This document shows, piece by piece, positions 38,462-45,895 of a stretch of 64,000 nt of DNA (position 1 is its first letter; each line of letters starts with the position of its first letter). The position numbers were made by a program, and so were the translations under genes. The DNA comes from an uncultured Bacteroidia bacterium (lineage in GTDB: Bacteria; Bacteroidota; Bacteroidia; Bacteroidales; UBA932): positions 96,990 to 160,989 of the forward strand of contig CACYGI010000002.1 in NCBI GenBank assembly GCA_902773925.1. The letters are read 5' to 3'. The notes under the pieces are model-generated. The model made no database searches and was not told the origin of the DNA. It worked only from the letters and a program-made list of their open reading frames with translations.

Positions 38462-39825
38462 ACCCTGTCCTTCTGGAGCATCATACGGATGCCTTCGGTT
38501 ATAATATTCTGAAGATTGAGCTTGGAGGGACAGACATACTCGCAGAGAGCCACGTCCTCCTCCAGAACCTCATATATGCCAAGCCTTTTCATCTGTTCGA
38601 CATCGCCCTCGAGGATGGCCTTGAACAGGAATGAGGGGAATATGTCCATCGGCAAGACCTGCTCGTACAGCCCCTCGGCCATATAGCGGTGAGGCGCCCC
38701 GTTGAGCCCCGTGGCGATACGCGACGGCCTGAGCTGCAGGCGCGAGAGATAACTGAGCGAAAAACTCGGCTTGTCGCGCCGCTTAAACTTCATCCAGCCG
38801 AGGAACTCGCGCTCTTCGGATTCGGGAAGCAGGGTCAGCTGGCTGTCGAAAAACCGAAGATGCCCGTCCTCATCCACTTTGTGGCCGCAAAGCATATCAC
38901 CGCTGATGATACGCACCTTGCCAAGATGGTCCATATAGTGCGAAAACTCGCTCAGAGGGCAGCCGGGCAGACATTCGACATAGGACGGACGGATGGCCGC
39001 AGGCCCCGTCACGGCGACCTTGCGCGTCAGATCAAGCACGCCGCTGATGAAGAAGCGGCCGATGGCCACCAACGAATCCATGCTCACCGTCCAGATCCTC
39101 TCGCCCGGGCGAACCGGTGCTACGGCGGCTATCTGCACGCCTACATTGCCGGTAGGATGCGGACCGGAGAACGAATGGAGTTGCACGCCCGAAAGCTTGT
39201 GGAACGGTGTCCCGGCATAATTGTCGGACTGGAGCGACACGTGCACTCCGCCCCGGGAGAGACGAAGGAGCACATCTACGCCCATCTGGGCGGCCTCAAA
39301 ATCTTCGGCCAGCGAATAATCGTAATCCGGAGCCAGCGGGGCCGTCGAAAACGCCGAGATGAACACAGTATCGGGCAACGTATCGGGATCGGGAATCACA
39401 CCGAACGGACGCTGCACAATCATCGACCACAGCCCCCCCTGAAGCATCAGGCGGAGTATGGTGTTGCGGTTCATCGATGCCAGCTTCGCGACCGGGAACT
39501 GGATATGGCCCTGCTCCTGCGCCGCGCGTATACGTATCTCCTGCAGGAAGCCGTCGTCGTCCCTGACTACCGCCTCGACCGTACCTGCCAGCGGAGAGCA
39601 GAACTGCACGTCCGGGCGGGCCGCATCGCACCAGAGCGGAGTCCCGGCCTGCACTTCGAAGTCCTTCGGCACCAGCGGCCGCGGGGAGATATTGCGGAAT
39701 TCGTCAGTGCGGTAGCAATATACGCCGCGTGGCACGACCTTGAGTGTAGTGGTGCGCTCTGCGGCGCCTGCGACGGGAATGTCCCAGCCCCTGCGGATTC
39801 TTATATGATGTGTTAAATTATACAT
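38458..39825 (-). CDS. NqrA-like subunit
   Basis: A 455-residue soluble subunit, normal length for NqrA. It starts at the ATG at 39825 (MYNLTHHIRIRRGWDIPVAG); the longer open frame lies antisense to the helicase. It retains FCSPLAGTVEAVVRDDDGFL, IIVQRPFG-like WSMIVQRPFGVIPDPD, FSGPHPTGNVGVQI, and the C-terminal GIYEVLEEDVALCEYVCPSK. NqrA carries no cofactor of its own and sits on the cytoplasmic face. It is the first gene of the six-gene NQR-like run; its promoter is fused back to back with that of the helicase. Confidence 0.88.
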   Translation of the reverse strand: MYNLTHHIRIRRGWDIPVAGAAERTTTLKVVPRGVYCYRTDEFRNISPRPLVPKDFEVQAGTPLWCDAARPDVQFCSPLAGTVEAVVRDDDGFLQEIRIRAAQEQGHIQFPVAKLASMNRNTILRLMLQGGLWSMIVQRPFGVIPDPDTLPDTVFISAFSTAPLAPDYDYSLAEDFEAAQMGVDVLLRLSRGGVHVSLQSDNYAGTPFHKLSGVQLHSFSGPHPTGNVGVQIAAVAPVRPGERIWTVSMDSLVAIGRFFISGVLDLTRKVAVTGPAAIRPSYVECLPGCPLSEFSHYMDHLGKVRIISGDMLCGHKVDEDGHLRFFDSQLTLLPESEEREFLGWMKFKRRDKPSFSLSYLSRLQLRPSRIATGLNGAPHRYMAEGLYEQVLPMDIFPSFLFKAILEGDVEQMKRLGIYEVLEEDVALCEYVCPSKLNLQNIITEGIRMMLQKDRV

Positions 39826-39854
39826 TGAAAAGTATTGCAAATATAGTAAATTTG
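39825..39854 (+). promoter_or_regulatory. Promoter for UvrD-type helicase (near-leaderless)
   Basis: TTG (39825-39827), a 19-base spacer and TAAATTTG (39847-39854). The predicted start of transcription falls within a few bases of the ATG at 39860. The -33 box touches the NqrA-like start codon. Confidence 0.6.
39838..39845 (-). promoter_or_regulatory. -7 element for the NQR-like operon
   Basis: TATATTTG on the minus strand, 12 bases before the ATG at 39825, so the leader would be about 9 bases. The -33 region is weak. Confidence 0.55.
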
Positions 39855-39859
39855 CAGTT

Positions 39860-42319
39860 ATGGAAAACGAAGAGAGAGATATTCTGGAGGGCCTGAATCC
39901 AGCACAGAGAGAGGCCGTGATCGCAACCGACGGCCCGGCATTGATTATCGCGGGAGCCGGCAGCGGCAAGACGCGCGTTTTGACCACGCGCATAGCCTAT
40001 GCCCTGCAACAGGGCACGCCGCCATACAACGTTCTTGCACTGACATTTACCAAAAAGGCGGCAGGCGAGATGAAGGACCGTATCGCAGATATGGTCGGAG
40101 AAAAGCGCGCCCGCTGGATCTGGATGGGCACGTTCCATTCGGTGTTCATCAGATTCCTCAAGGAATACGCAGAGCAGCTGGGCTACCCGCCGCAGTTCAC
40201 GATATACGACCAGAGCGATTCGCGCAGCGCGGTCAAGCAATGCATCAAAGAGCTCAATCTGGACGAGAAGACTTACAAGCCCAACGTGGTCCAGAACCGC
40301 ATTTCGCTGGCCAAGAACAATCTGGTCACTGCTACGCGCTACCGTGCCCTGCCCGAATGGACAGAGGAGGACGCCTCGTCGCGGATGCCGCACATCGCGG
40401 ATATCTACGAGCGCTACCAGCGCAAGTGCCGCGAAGCCGGGGCGATGGATTTCGATGATATCCTGCTCAATACCAATATCCTCTTCCGCGACTTTCCGGA
40501 TGCCCTTGAGGAGATTGCGGGCCGGTTCAAGTATATTCTCGTGGATGAGTACCAGGACACCAACATTGCCCAGTACCTGATCCTCAAGAAGCTGGCCGCC
40601 AAGCACCGCAATATCTGCGTCGTGGGCGACGATTCGCAGAGCATCTACAGTTTCCGCGGAGCGCGCATCGAGAACATCCTGCGTTTCCAGAAGGATTATC
40701 CCGACTGCAACGTATTCCGGCTCGAGCGCAACTACCGTTCGACCAAGACCATAGTCAACGCCGCCAACAGTCTCATCGCCCGCAACGGCAACCGCCTGCG
40801 CAAGGACTGCTTTTCCGAAGGCGAGACCGGAGAAAGGATCCATTTCCTGCGCGCATTTACCGAGCTGGAAGAGTCGTGGCTGGTCGCGGCATCCATAACC
40901 GACCGCATCTACCGCGACAAGGCCGCATATTCGGATTTTGCCATCCTCTACCGCACCAACGCGCAATCCCGCTCGTTCGAGGAGAGCCTGCGCAAGAAGA
41001 ACCTGCCCTACCGGATTTTCGGCGGACATTCGTTCTTCGACCGCAAGGAGGTCAAGGATATGCTGTCCTATTTCAAGCTGGCGGTCAACCCCCGCGACAA
41101 TGAGGCGCTGCGCAGGGTTATCAACCTGCCCGCCCGGGGCATAGGCAGTACCACGATGGACCACCTCGGCCAGATAGCCGCCACCCGCCAGTGTTCGCTT
41201 TTCGAGGCCATCCGCCTGCCAAAGGAGGAGCTTGCGGCCGCCGGATTGAAGGAGGGCGCCATTTCGAAGCTCAAGGCATTTACCGAGATGATGCTTCCCC
41301 TGCACAGGCAGAGCCAGGGCGAGGATGCATTCGCGCTGGTGACGGCCATCGGCAGAGATTCGGGTATGCTCGACGCGCTCAAGGCGGATACCTCAACCGA
41401 GGGCCAGGCCTGCCTGGAGAACGTGCAGGAGCTTTTCAACAGCGTCGAGTCCTTCGTCGAGGAGGAGATCGAGCACAGGCGCGAACTGGCCGAAGATGAA
41501 GGCACCGCCGATGTGCCGACCGTTACGCTCTCTGATTATCTGGAGAATATTTACCTGCTCTCGGAGGCCGAGAAGGACGAGGAGCAGCAGGACCCGGCCG
41601 AGAGCCAGAACCGCATCACCCTGATGACCGTGCACGCTTCCAAAGGCAAGGAGTTCCCGTATGTGTATGTGGTCGGGATGGAGGAGAATCTTTTCCCGTC
41701 CGAACGGAGCAACGGTTCGACGGCCGAGCTGGAAGAGGAGCGGAGGCTGTTCTACGTGGCCATCACCCGCGCCTGCAAGGTCGTGACCGTCACCTGCGCG
41801 CAGAACCGTATGCAGTGGGGCACGCCTGCGGCCAATCCGATCAGCCGTTTCGTGCGGGAGATCGATCCGCAGTACATCGACGGCGACCTGCCGCAGGAGG
41901 TTCGCGGATGGACCAGCAACACATCATCCGGAGCGTCGGTCCGGTTCGTCAGCGGCAGACGTCCCTCTGGGGCAAGGCCGGCCGGCTACGGTTCCGGAGG
42001 AAGCGGCTACGGCAAGACTGGGACAGGCGGCTTCGGCAAGCCCTCATCTGGGGCGGGTTCCACTTCGCGTCCTGTCACCACCTCCCCTGCGCCGGTGCGT
42101 CAGAGTGCACCTCTTCGCGCGCCAAGCGCCGATTTCCGGCCCGACCCGGTATCGGAGCTCAAGGAAGGCCAGAGGATCGAGCACGACCGCTTCGGATTCG
42201 GCACTCTGCTAAGTTTCGAAGATGAAGGAGCCAACCTTAAAGCTCGCGTAAAGTTCGATACGTTCGGGGAAAAGACCCTTCTTCTCAAATTCGCCCGGCT
42301 TCGCGTAGTTCGCGATTAA
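39860..42319 (+). CDS. UvrD/PcrA-type superfamily 1 DNA helicase
   Basis: An 819-residue 3'-5' helicase of the UvrD/PcrA/Rep group, acting in repair and in clearing replication blocks. It shows LNPAQREAVIATDGPALIIAG, Walker A AGAGSGKTRVLTTRI, the LTFTKKAAGEMKDRI block, Walker B VDEYQDTN, VVGDDSQSIYSFRGA, RLERNYRST and MTVHASKGKEFPYVYVVGME. The last 150 residues are a Gly/Ser-rich linker and a small C-terminal module (EGQRIEHDRFGFGTLLSFED), as in PcrA. The ATG at 39860 is fixed by the protein start and the adjacent promoter. Confidence 0.95.
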   Translation: MENEERDILEGLNPAQREAVIATDGPALIIAGAGSGKTRVLTTRIAYALQQGTPPYNVLALTFTKKAAGEMKDRIADMVGEKRARWIWMGTFHSVFIRFLKEYAEQLGYPPQFTIYDQSDSRSAVKQCIKELNLDEKTYKPNVVQNRISLAKNNLVTATRYRALPEWTEEDASSRMPHIADIYERYQRKCREAGAMDFDDILLNTNILFRDFPDALEEIAGRFKYILVDEYQDTNIAQYLILKKLAAKHRNICVVGDDSQSIYSFRGARIENILRFQKDYPDCNVFRLERNYRSTKTIVNAANSLIARNGNRLRKDCFSEGETGERIHFLRAFTELEESWLVAASITDRIYRDKAAYSDFAILYRTNAQSRSFEESLRKKNLPYRIFGGHSFFDRKEVKDMLSYFKLAVNPRDNEALRRVINLPARGIGSTTMDHLGQIAATRQCSLFEAIRLPKEELAAAGLKEGAISKLKAFTEMMLPLHRQSQGEDAFALVTAIGRDSGMLDALKADTSTEGQACLENVQELFNSVESFVEEEIEHRRELAEDEGTADVPTVTLSDYLENIYLLSEAEKDEEQQDPAESQNRITLMTVHASKGKEFPYVYVVGMEENLFPSERSNGSTAELEEERRLFYVAITRACKVVTVTCAQNRMQWGTPAANPISRFVREIDPQYIDGDLPQEVRGWTSNTSSGASVRFVSGRRPSGARPAGYGSGGSGYGKTGTGGFGKPSSGAGSTSRPVTTSPAPVRQSAPLRAPSADFRPDPVSELKEGQRIEHDRFGFGTLLSFEDEGANLKARVKFDTFGEKTLLLKFARLRVVRD

Positions 42320-42340
42320 TCCGTGGCACGGGTATTGCTA

Positions 42341-42371
42341 CTTAAACTATCGAAGTTTTTCATAGTTTAAG
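42341..42371. repeat. 10-bp perfect inverted repeat after the helicase gene
   Basis: CTTAAACTAT (42341-42350) and ATAGTTTAAG (42362-42371) with an 11-base loop. It is AT-rich and lies before the GC-rich terminator; its role is unknown. Confidence 0.6.
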
Positions 42372-42388
42372 TTAAGTTTAGGTTATTT

Positions 42389-42417
42389 GGGGTCCGGGTG
42401 AAAATCCGGGCCCTTTT
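42389..42417. terminator. Terminator between helicase and Nudix genes
   Basis: GGGGTCCGG / CCGGGCCC-type stem (one G-T pair) with a TGAAAAT-type loop and a TTTT tail on the plus strand. The genes converge here. Confidence 0.8.
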
Positions 42418-42420
42418 GTG

Positions 42421-43032
42421 TTATAGGCCGGCTGTGTGAAGGACTTCGCGGATGGAAAGATAACTGGTGCTGCAGGCCTCGGCCACGCGTGCGGGCGTCA
42501 TCCATTCGACCTGGGATATCTCTTCCTCAGTCTGGGGCACCGGCCGGGCGTCGCCGTGATGCTCCATCGCATACCAGTAGGTATTCTTGATGCTCAGCTG
42601 TCCGTCGAGAACGTAGGTATGGTGCGTGGCGCAAATCAGCGCTCCGGCTTCCAGCGGCTCTACTCCGGTCTCTTCCGCCACTTCGCGTACGGCGCATTCG
42701 GCCAGAGACTCACCGTCTTCGAGTTTGCCCTTGGGCAGGTCCCATACTCCGCGGCGGTGGATCAGCAGATACTGTCCTTCATCGTTGCGGACAAGTCCGC
42801 CCGCGGCATCGATCACATTGAGCCTGGAGGTGAAATCGGCCAATGAGGCATCCACGTCATCCGTTGACACGTAGAGATACGCGTTGTCGGGGTGCTGAAC
42901 GAAAAAGAATGGGAGTGCGCTGACAAGGGTGTGGTCTTCGCCACTGACTATATAGTCCGCCCCTACGCCTGAAGGAATCTCCGCGGCAGCCGCAAAAAAG
43001 ACGGGGCGGTTCTCGAAATAGACGGTTATCAT
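42421..43032 (-). CDS. Nudix hydrolase
   Basis: A 203-residue protein with an N-terminal extension of about 70 residues and a Nudix domain. The Nudix box is GKLEDGESLAECAVREVAEETGVE in the Gx5Ex7REUxEExGU pattern (shown here in parts: GKLEDGESLAE and REVAEETGV), which binds the metal for cleavage of a nucleoside diphosphate linked to another group. The substrate cannot be told from the sequence. It lies downstream of the methyltransferase with 38 bases between them. There is no signal peptide. Confidence 0.92.
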   Translation of the reverse strand: MITVYFENRPVFFAAAAEIPSGVGADYIVSGEDHTLVSALPFFFVQHPDNAYLYVSTDDVDASLADFTSRLNVIDAAGGLVRNDEGQYLLIHRRGVWDLPKGKLEDGESLAECAVREVAEETGVEPLEAGALICATHHTYVLDGQLSIKNTYWYAMEHHGDARPVPQTEEEISQVEWMTPARVAEACSTSYLSIREVLHTAGL

Positions 43033-43070
43033 CTATAGCTGCTTAAAGCACAAAGGTAATAAAAAATCCT

Positions 43071-44402
43071 TCAGATATTAAGGATTCTGCGTGAGGGGGG
43101 AAGCAGGCTGTTGGTCCGGCGGCCGAGATTCTTGACGAAACCAAGGGGCATATCATTGTAAGTCAGAAGGATATATCCCAAAGGAGCGTCCTGCAGAATG
43201 ATCGGCTCGCGACGCAGATAGTCCAGCGCTGCTTCGAGGGAGAGATCGCAGCGCGGAAATGCGTCCTGCCGCAGTGCGGGCGAGAGGGCGAGATCGGCTT
43301 CAGGAATGAATGCGGAGCCCTTGACCGTTGCCACAGCGACGCCCGAACTGATGACGTGGGCCCTGGAGCCGATGCGCTGTATATCGACATAAAGGTCTTT
43401 GGGGAAGGCTTTTATCATATCCCCGCGGGCACTCAGGGTGTATCCTTCGCCTATGAGCGATGCGGCAGCTGATGCGGCCTTCGGCAATTCTGCTACGGCG
43501 GGCTTTCCTGCGGCACGGCTGGCGCGATGCGGTACGGCAGAAGCATTTTCGTTTTTGCGAAGCAGGGCGCAGTAGAATCCTTCGCCACGGTCTCTTCCGG
43601 GCAGGAACCGGCGCTCTTCGATCAGCCGGGCACCGAGCGTTTCCGCCGCGAAGCGGGCGTTGTCTTCATTCTCGAGACGGTTGAACGTGCAGGTCGAGTA
43701 GATTGCGAATCCTCCCGGGCGCAGGCTGCCCCAGATATCGCTCAGGATGCGGCGCTGGCGGCGGGCGCAGAGGGTGACTTTGTCCGGGCTCCACTGACGG
43801 AGGGCTTCTTCGTCCTTGCGGAACATTCCCTCGCCCGAGCAAGGGGCGTCTATGACTATCAAGTCAAATTCTTCGCTGAGCGAAGAGAAGGCCGAAGGGT
43901 CCTGGCTGGTCACGATGACTGCGGCGCTACCCCACTTCGCGACATTCTCGGCAAGGACGGTGGCCCGCTGGCGGATCACTTCGTTGGTCACGAGCAGGCT
44001 GCGGCCGTCAAGCAGCGAGAGCAGATGCGTTGTCTTGCCTCCGGGCGCCGCACAAAGGTCCAGTACCCGAAGTCCCTCATTCGTGCCTTTGGCATCGAAT
44101 ACCTTGCGGACCAGGGCACCTACGTACATCGAAGAAGCCTCCTGAACGTAGTATGCGCCGGCGTGCAGCAGCGGATCCGAGGTGAACGAGGGTCTCTGCT
44201 TCAGATAGAAGGCGTCCGGTTCCCATTCGACGGCATCGCCGGCCAGCGGGCCGAAATGCTCCCGGAGCGCGCTCACGTCCATCTTTGCGGGATTGACGCG
44301 GACCGAGACCAACGGCTCGTCGGCCAGATGGTCAATGAGGGTGCGGGCATCCGAAGGGCCCACCGCCTCAGTCATAAGCCGTTCAAATTCAGAGGGAAGC
44401 AT
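43071..44402 (-). CDS. NOL1/NOP2/Sun-family RNA m5C methyltransferase
   Basis: A 443-residue SAM-dependent RNA cytosine-5 methyltransferase resembling RsmF/RsmB. It contains the SAM motif DLCAAPGGKTTHLLSLL, the catalytic motif DAPCSGEGMFRKDEEA and the second cysteine in YSTCTFNRLENE. The C-terminal 130 residues form a PUA-like RNA-binding region as in RsmF (GEGFYCALLRK, then YTLSARGDMIKAFP). The 16S target is inferred from the family. Its start overlaps the end of the SRPBCC gene by 14 bases. Confidence 0.92.
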   Translation of the reverse strand: MLPSEFERLMTEAVGPSDARTLIDHLADEPLVSVRVNPAKMDVSALREHFGPLAGDAVEWEPDAFYLKQRPSFTSDPLLHAGAYYVQEASSMYVGALVRKVFDAKGTNEGLRVLDLCAAPGGKTTHLLSLLDGRSLLVTNEVIRQRATVLAENVAKWGSAAVIVTSQDPSAFSSLSEEFDLIVIDAPCSGEGMFRKDEEALRQWSPDKVTLCARRQRRILSDIWGSLRPGGFAIYSTCTFNRLENEDNARFAAETLGARLIEERRFLPGRDRGEGFYCALLRKNENASAVPHRASRAAGKPAVAELPKAASAAASLIGEGYTLSARGDMIKAFPKDLYVDIQRIGSRAHVISSGVAVATVKGSAFIPEADLALSPALRQDAFPRCDLSLEAALDYLRREPIILQDAPLGYILLTYNDMPLGFVKNLGRRTNSLLPPSRRILNI

Positions 44403-44841
44403 TTTTCATCTGCTCTGCCATCTCGGGAGTGATATTGCCCGAAGCGGCAGCGGCTATCATATCCGTCATCTTGTCTATACCTTCGCGCAGACGGCGGCCC
44501 AGGAGCATACGCATCATCGCGTTGAGCTCGGCGCGCATCTCGATGTGGAAATAGGTCTTGTCGTCCGAGGCGGGGTCCATCACGATCGATATGAGGAACG
44601 GGAACGGCGCCTGGCCGTACTGCTCCATATCGACCCGCGAAAACGGTACCCGGTTGTTGATCTTCGCGCCCAGCGACATATTCTGCACGTTGACCGCGAT
44701 GGTGTCCCTGTCCGCCGTGACCTTGGAGCGATGCTCCTCCGGTATATTGGCCGTGATATTGCTCAGGTCCGTAAACGTCCCGTAAATGGCATACGAAGGC
44801 TTGTTGATCACAACCGTCTTCCCGATAATCTCTTCCGTCAT
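44389..44841 (-). CDS. SRPBCC/START-like fold protein
   Basis: A 150-residue protein, starting at the ATG at 44841 (MTEEIIGKTVVINKPSYAIY). The pattern of an N-terminal strand, two helices with FTDLSNITANIPEEHR, a curved beta sheet and a long C-terminal helix (LREGIDKMTDMIAAA) fits the polyketide-cyclase/SRPBCC fold common in Bacteroidetes. The function is unknown; members bind hydrophobic ligands. A longer open frame upstream lies in repeat DNA and is rejected. It is the first gene of a run with the methyltransferase and Nudix genes. Confidence 0.78.
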   Translation of the reverse strand: MTEEIIGKTVVINKPSYAIYGTFTDLSNITANIPEEHRSKVTADRDTIAVNVQNMSLGAKINNRVPFSRVDMEQYGQAPFPFLISIVMDPASDDKTYFHIEMRAELNAMMRMLLGRRLREGIDKMTDMIAAAASGNITPEMAEQMKNASL

Positions 44842-44866
44842 AATACTCAAACAATAATTCAGACTA

Positions 44867-44874
44867 CAAATATA
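44867..44874 (-). promoter_or_regulatory. -7 element for SRPBCC-methyltransferase-Nudix run
   Basis: TATATTTG on the minus strand, 25 bases upstream of the ATG at 44841. Confidence 0.55.
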
Positions 44875-44920
44875 CGAATAATCCCGTCCCCTCCTCCGCC
44901 TCCCTATTGGCCGACTGCTA

Positions 44921-45023
44921 CGCCGGCTTCGCCCTCGCGCCTCGAAGTTATACTTTTGCACGCCTGTCGGCTTAGCAAATAGTATAACTATCTCGGCTCC
45001 ACCAGGCTCCGCGCAGCCGGCGG
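44921..45023. repeat. 103-bp structured interspersed repeat, copy 1
   Basis: It matches 58217-58319 over 103 bases with five differences. The 12-base ends (CGCCGGCTTCGC and GCGCAGCCGGCG) are inverted with one mismatch. An inner stem AGTTATAC / GTATAACT plus TTTGC / GCAAA is capped by GCC-TGTC-GGC. The C-G pair at 44953/44982 is T-A in copy 2. Confidence 0.85.
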
Positions 45024-45225
45024 AGCGGTCGGTCGGCAGTTGCCTCGCAGAGGCTTGTCCACCCCCGGACAAGTATAGGGGGCGGGGCCCGCCGGCAGAA
45101 AGTTATCGCGTAAGCGATGACGCCGATGACGGTGGGAGGGGCCGGAGCGAACGAAGTGAGCGGAGTCCTATGAGAGGCAAACTACCGCCGCAGCGGAAGC
45201 CGGCGGAGCGATCCTATCGGTAGTC

Positions 45226-45359
45226 AATATGCGGCAGCCCTGTCCGCCTCAGACGTCATTCTAAGGCAGGTTGACCTGCCGCACAGGCCCAAAACGGGCG
45301 ATGCGGCAGGCAGGCCGGCCCCAGAATGCACTACAAAGCACATCGCCCTGCCGCATATT
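45226..45359. repeat. 134-bp element with 12-bp terminal inverted repeats
   Basis: AATATGCGGCAG (45226-45237) is the exact reverse complement of CTGCCGCATATT (45348-45359). Inside are GGCAGGT-TG-ACCTGCC (45265-45280) and a CCGCA...GCCC / GGGC...TGCGG hairpin (45279-45306). No coding potential was seen. It could be a MITE-like element or a structured RNA. Confidence 0.6.
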
Positions 45360-45456
45360 TCGTCTGGCCATTCATTTAGGTTGTCACTTTGTTTGGCGAG
45401 CCTTTATTTTGCCCCCTGATAGGCTTGGCATTTAACTATCTGAATGTCACCCGATA

Positions 45457-45499
45457 GCTGAAAGCGCTACCCTTTCTGAGAGGGGGTAGCACTTTCAGC
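45457..45499. repeat. Long near-perfect hairpin
   Basis: GCTGAAAG-C-GCTACCC (45457-45472) pairs with GGGTAGC-A-CTTTCAGC (45484-45499): 15 paired bases with a single C-A mismatch. It has no U-tract on either side. It overlaps the stop codon of the possible remnant upstream on the minus strand. Confidence 0.7.
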
Positions 45500-45640
45500 A
45501 TCTCGCAGTGTATCTGCCGGTTAAGTGCCAAGGCATAAATCGGTCTGCCCTGAATGACTCCTGGGAGGAATTCACGTAGAGCGAGCTGCCATCAGAGCCC
45601 GGCGCAGTGCCCGCGTTATAGCCACCGGACCGCATCCAGA
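45495..45640 (-). pseudogene. Possible C-terminal remnant of a surface protein
   Basis: On the minus strand the frame reads IWMRSGGYNAGTAPGSDGSS, then LYVNSS and a terminal GRYTARC. This resembles the ends of Fibrobacter/Bacteroidetes major-paralogous (FISUMP-like) surface proteins, which finish in a similar LYFNSS...SVRCV pattern. There is no start or upstream domain, so if real it is a decayed 3' fragment. The resemblance is weak and by eye. Confidence 0.25.
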
Positions 45641-45730
45641 TCTGCATCGGCAGCCGGCGAGCCAAGGCAGGCTGCCGCCGCAGCGGAAGTTGGCGGGGAG
45701 GGGCCAAGGGCGCAGTCGGAGGGGATAAAC

Positions 45731-45757
45731 AAAAAGCAGATCCGGGGGGATCTGCTT
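45731..45757 (-). terminator. Terminator after tRNA-Thr
   Basis: Perfect 10-bp stem AAGCAGATCC / GGATCTGCTT with a GGGG loop, followed by TTTTTGTTT on the minus strand. Confidence 0.85.
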
Positions 45758-45761
45758 CCTG

Positions 45762-45834
45762 AGCCACTCATCAGGCTCGAACTGACGACCTGCGCATTAC
45801 GAATGCGCCGCTCTACCGACTGAGCTAAAGTGGC
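45762..45834 (-). tRNA. tRNA-Thr (anticodon CGT)
   Basis: The acceptor stem GCCACTT pairs with GAGTGGC (one G-T pair). The D-arm is AGCTCAGTCGGTAGAGC, the anticodon loop is TTCGTAA, and the T-arm contains GTTCGAGC. The discriminator is T and CCA is not encoded. Confidence 0.95.
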
Positions 45835-45845
45835 GGATAGGGCTG

Positions 45846-45875
45846 CAAATATACAACCTTACTTTGAATTTCAAA
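45846..45875 (-). promoter_or_regulatory. Promoter for tRNA-Thr
   Basis: TTTG (45872-45875), an 18-base spacer and TATATTTG (45846-45853) on the minus strand, 11 bases upstream of the tRNA. Confidence 0.65.
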
Positions 45876-45895
45876 AATAAATTTGCCGGACGGCC

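Larger units (their letters stand above)
44875..45730. other. Gene-poor repeat region
   Basis: About 850 bases without a convincing intact gene. It holds one full 103-bp interspersed repeat (44921-45023), a CTTGTCC / GGACAAG hairpin (45054-45073), the 134-bp inverted-repeat element (45226-45359), a long hairpin (45457-45499) and a possible gene remnant (45495-45640). A GCCGCCGCAGCGGAAG-like segment occurs twice (near 45186 and 45669). Confidence 0.7.
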
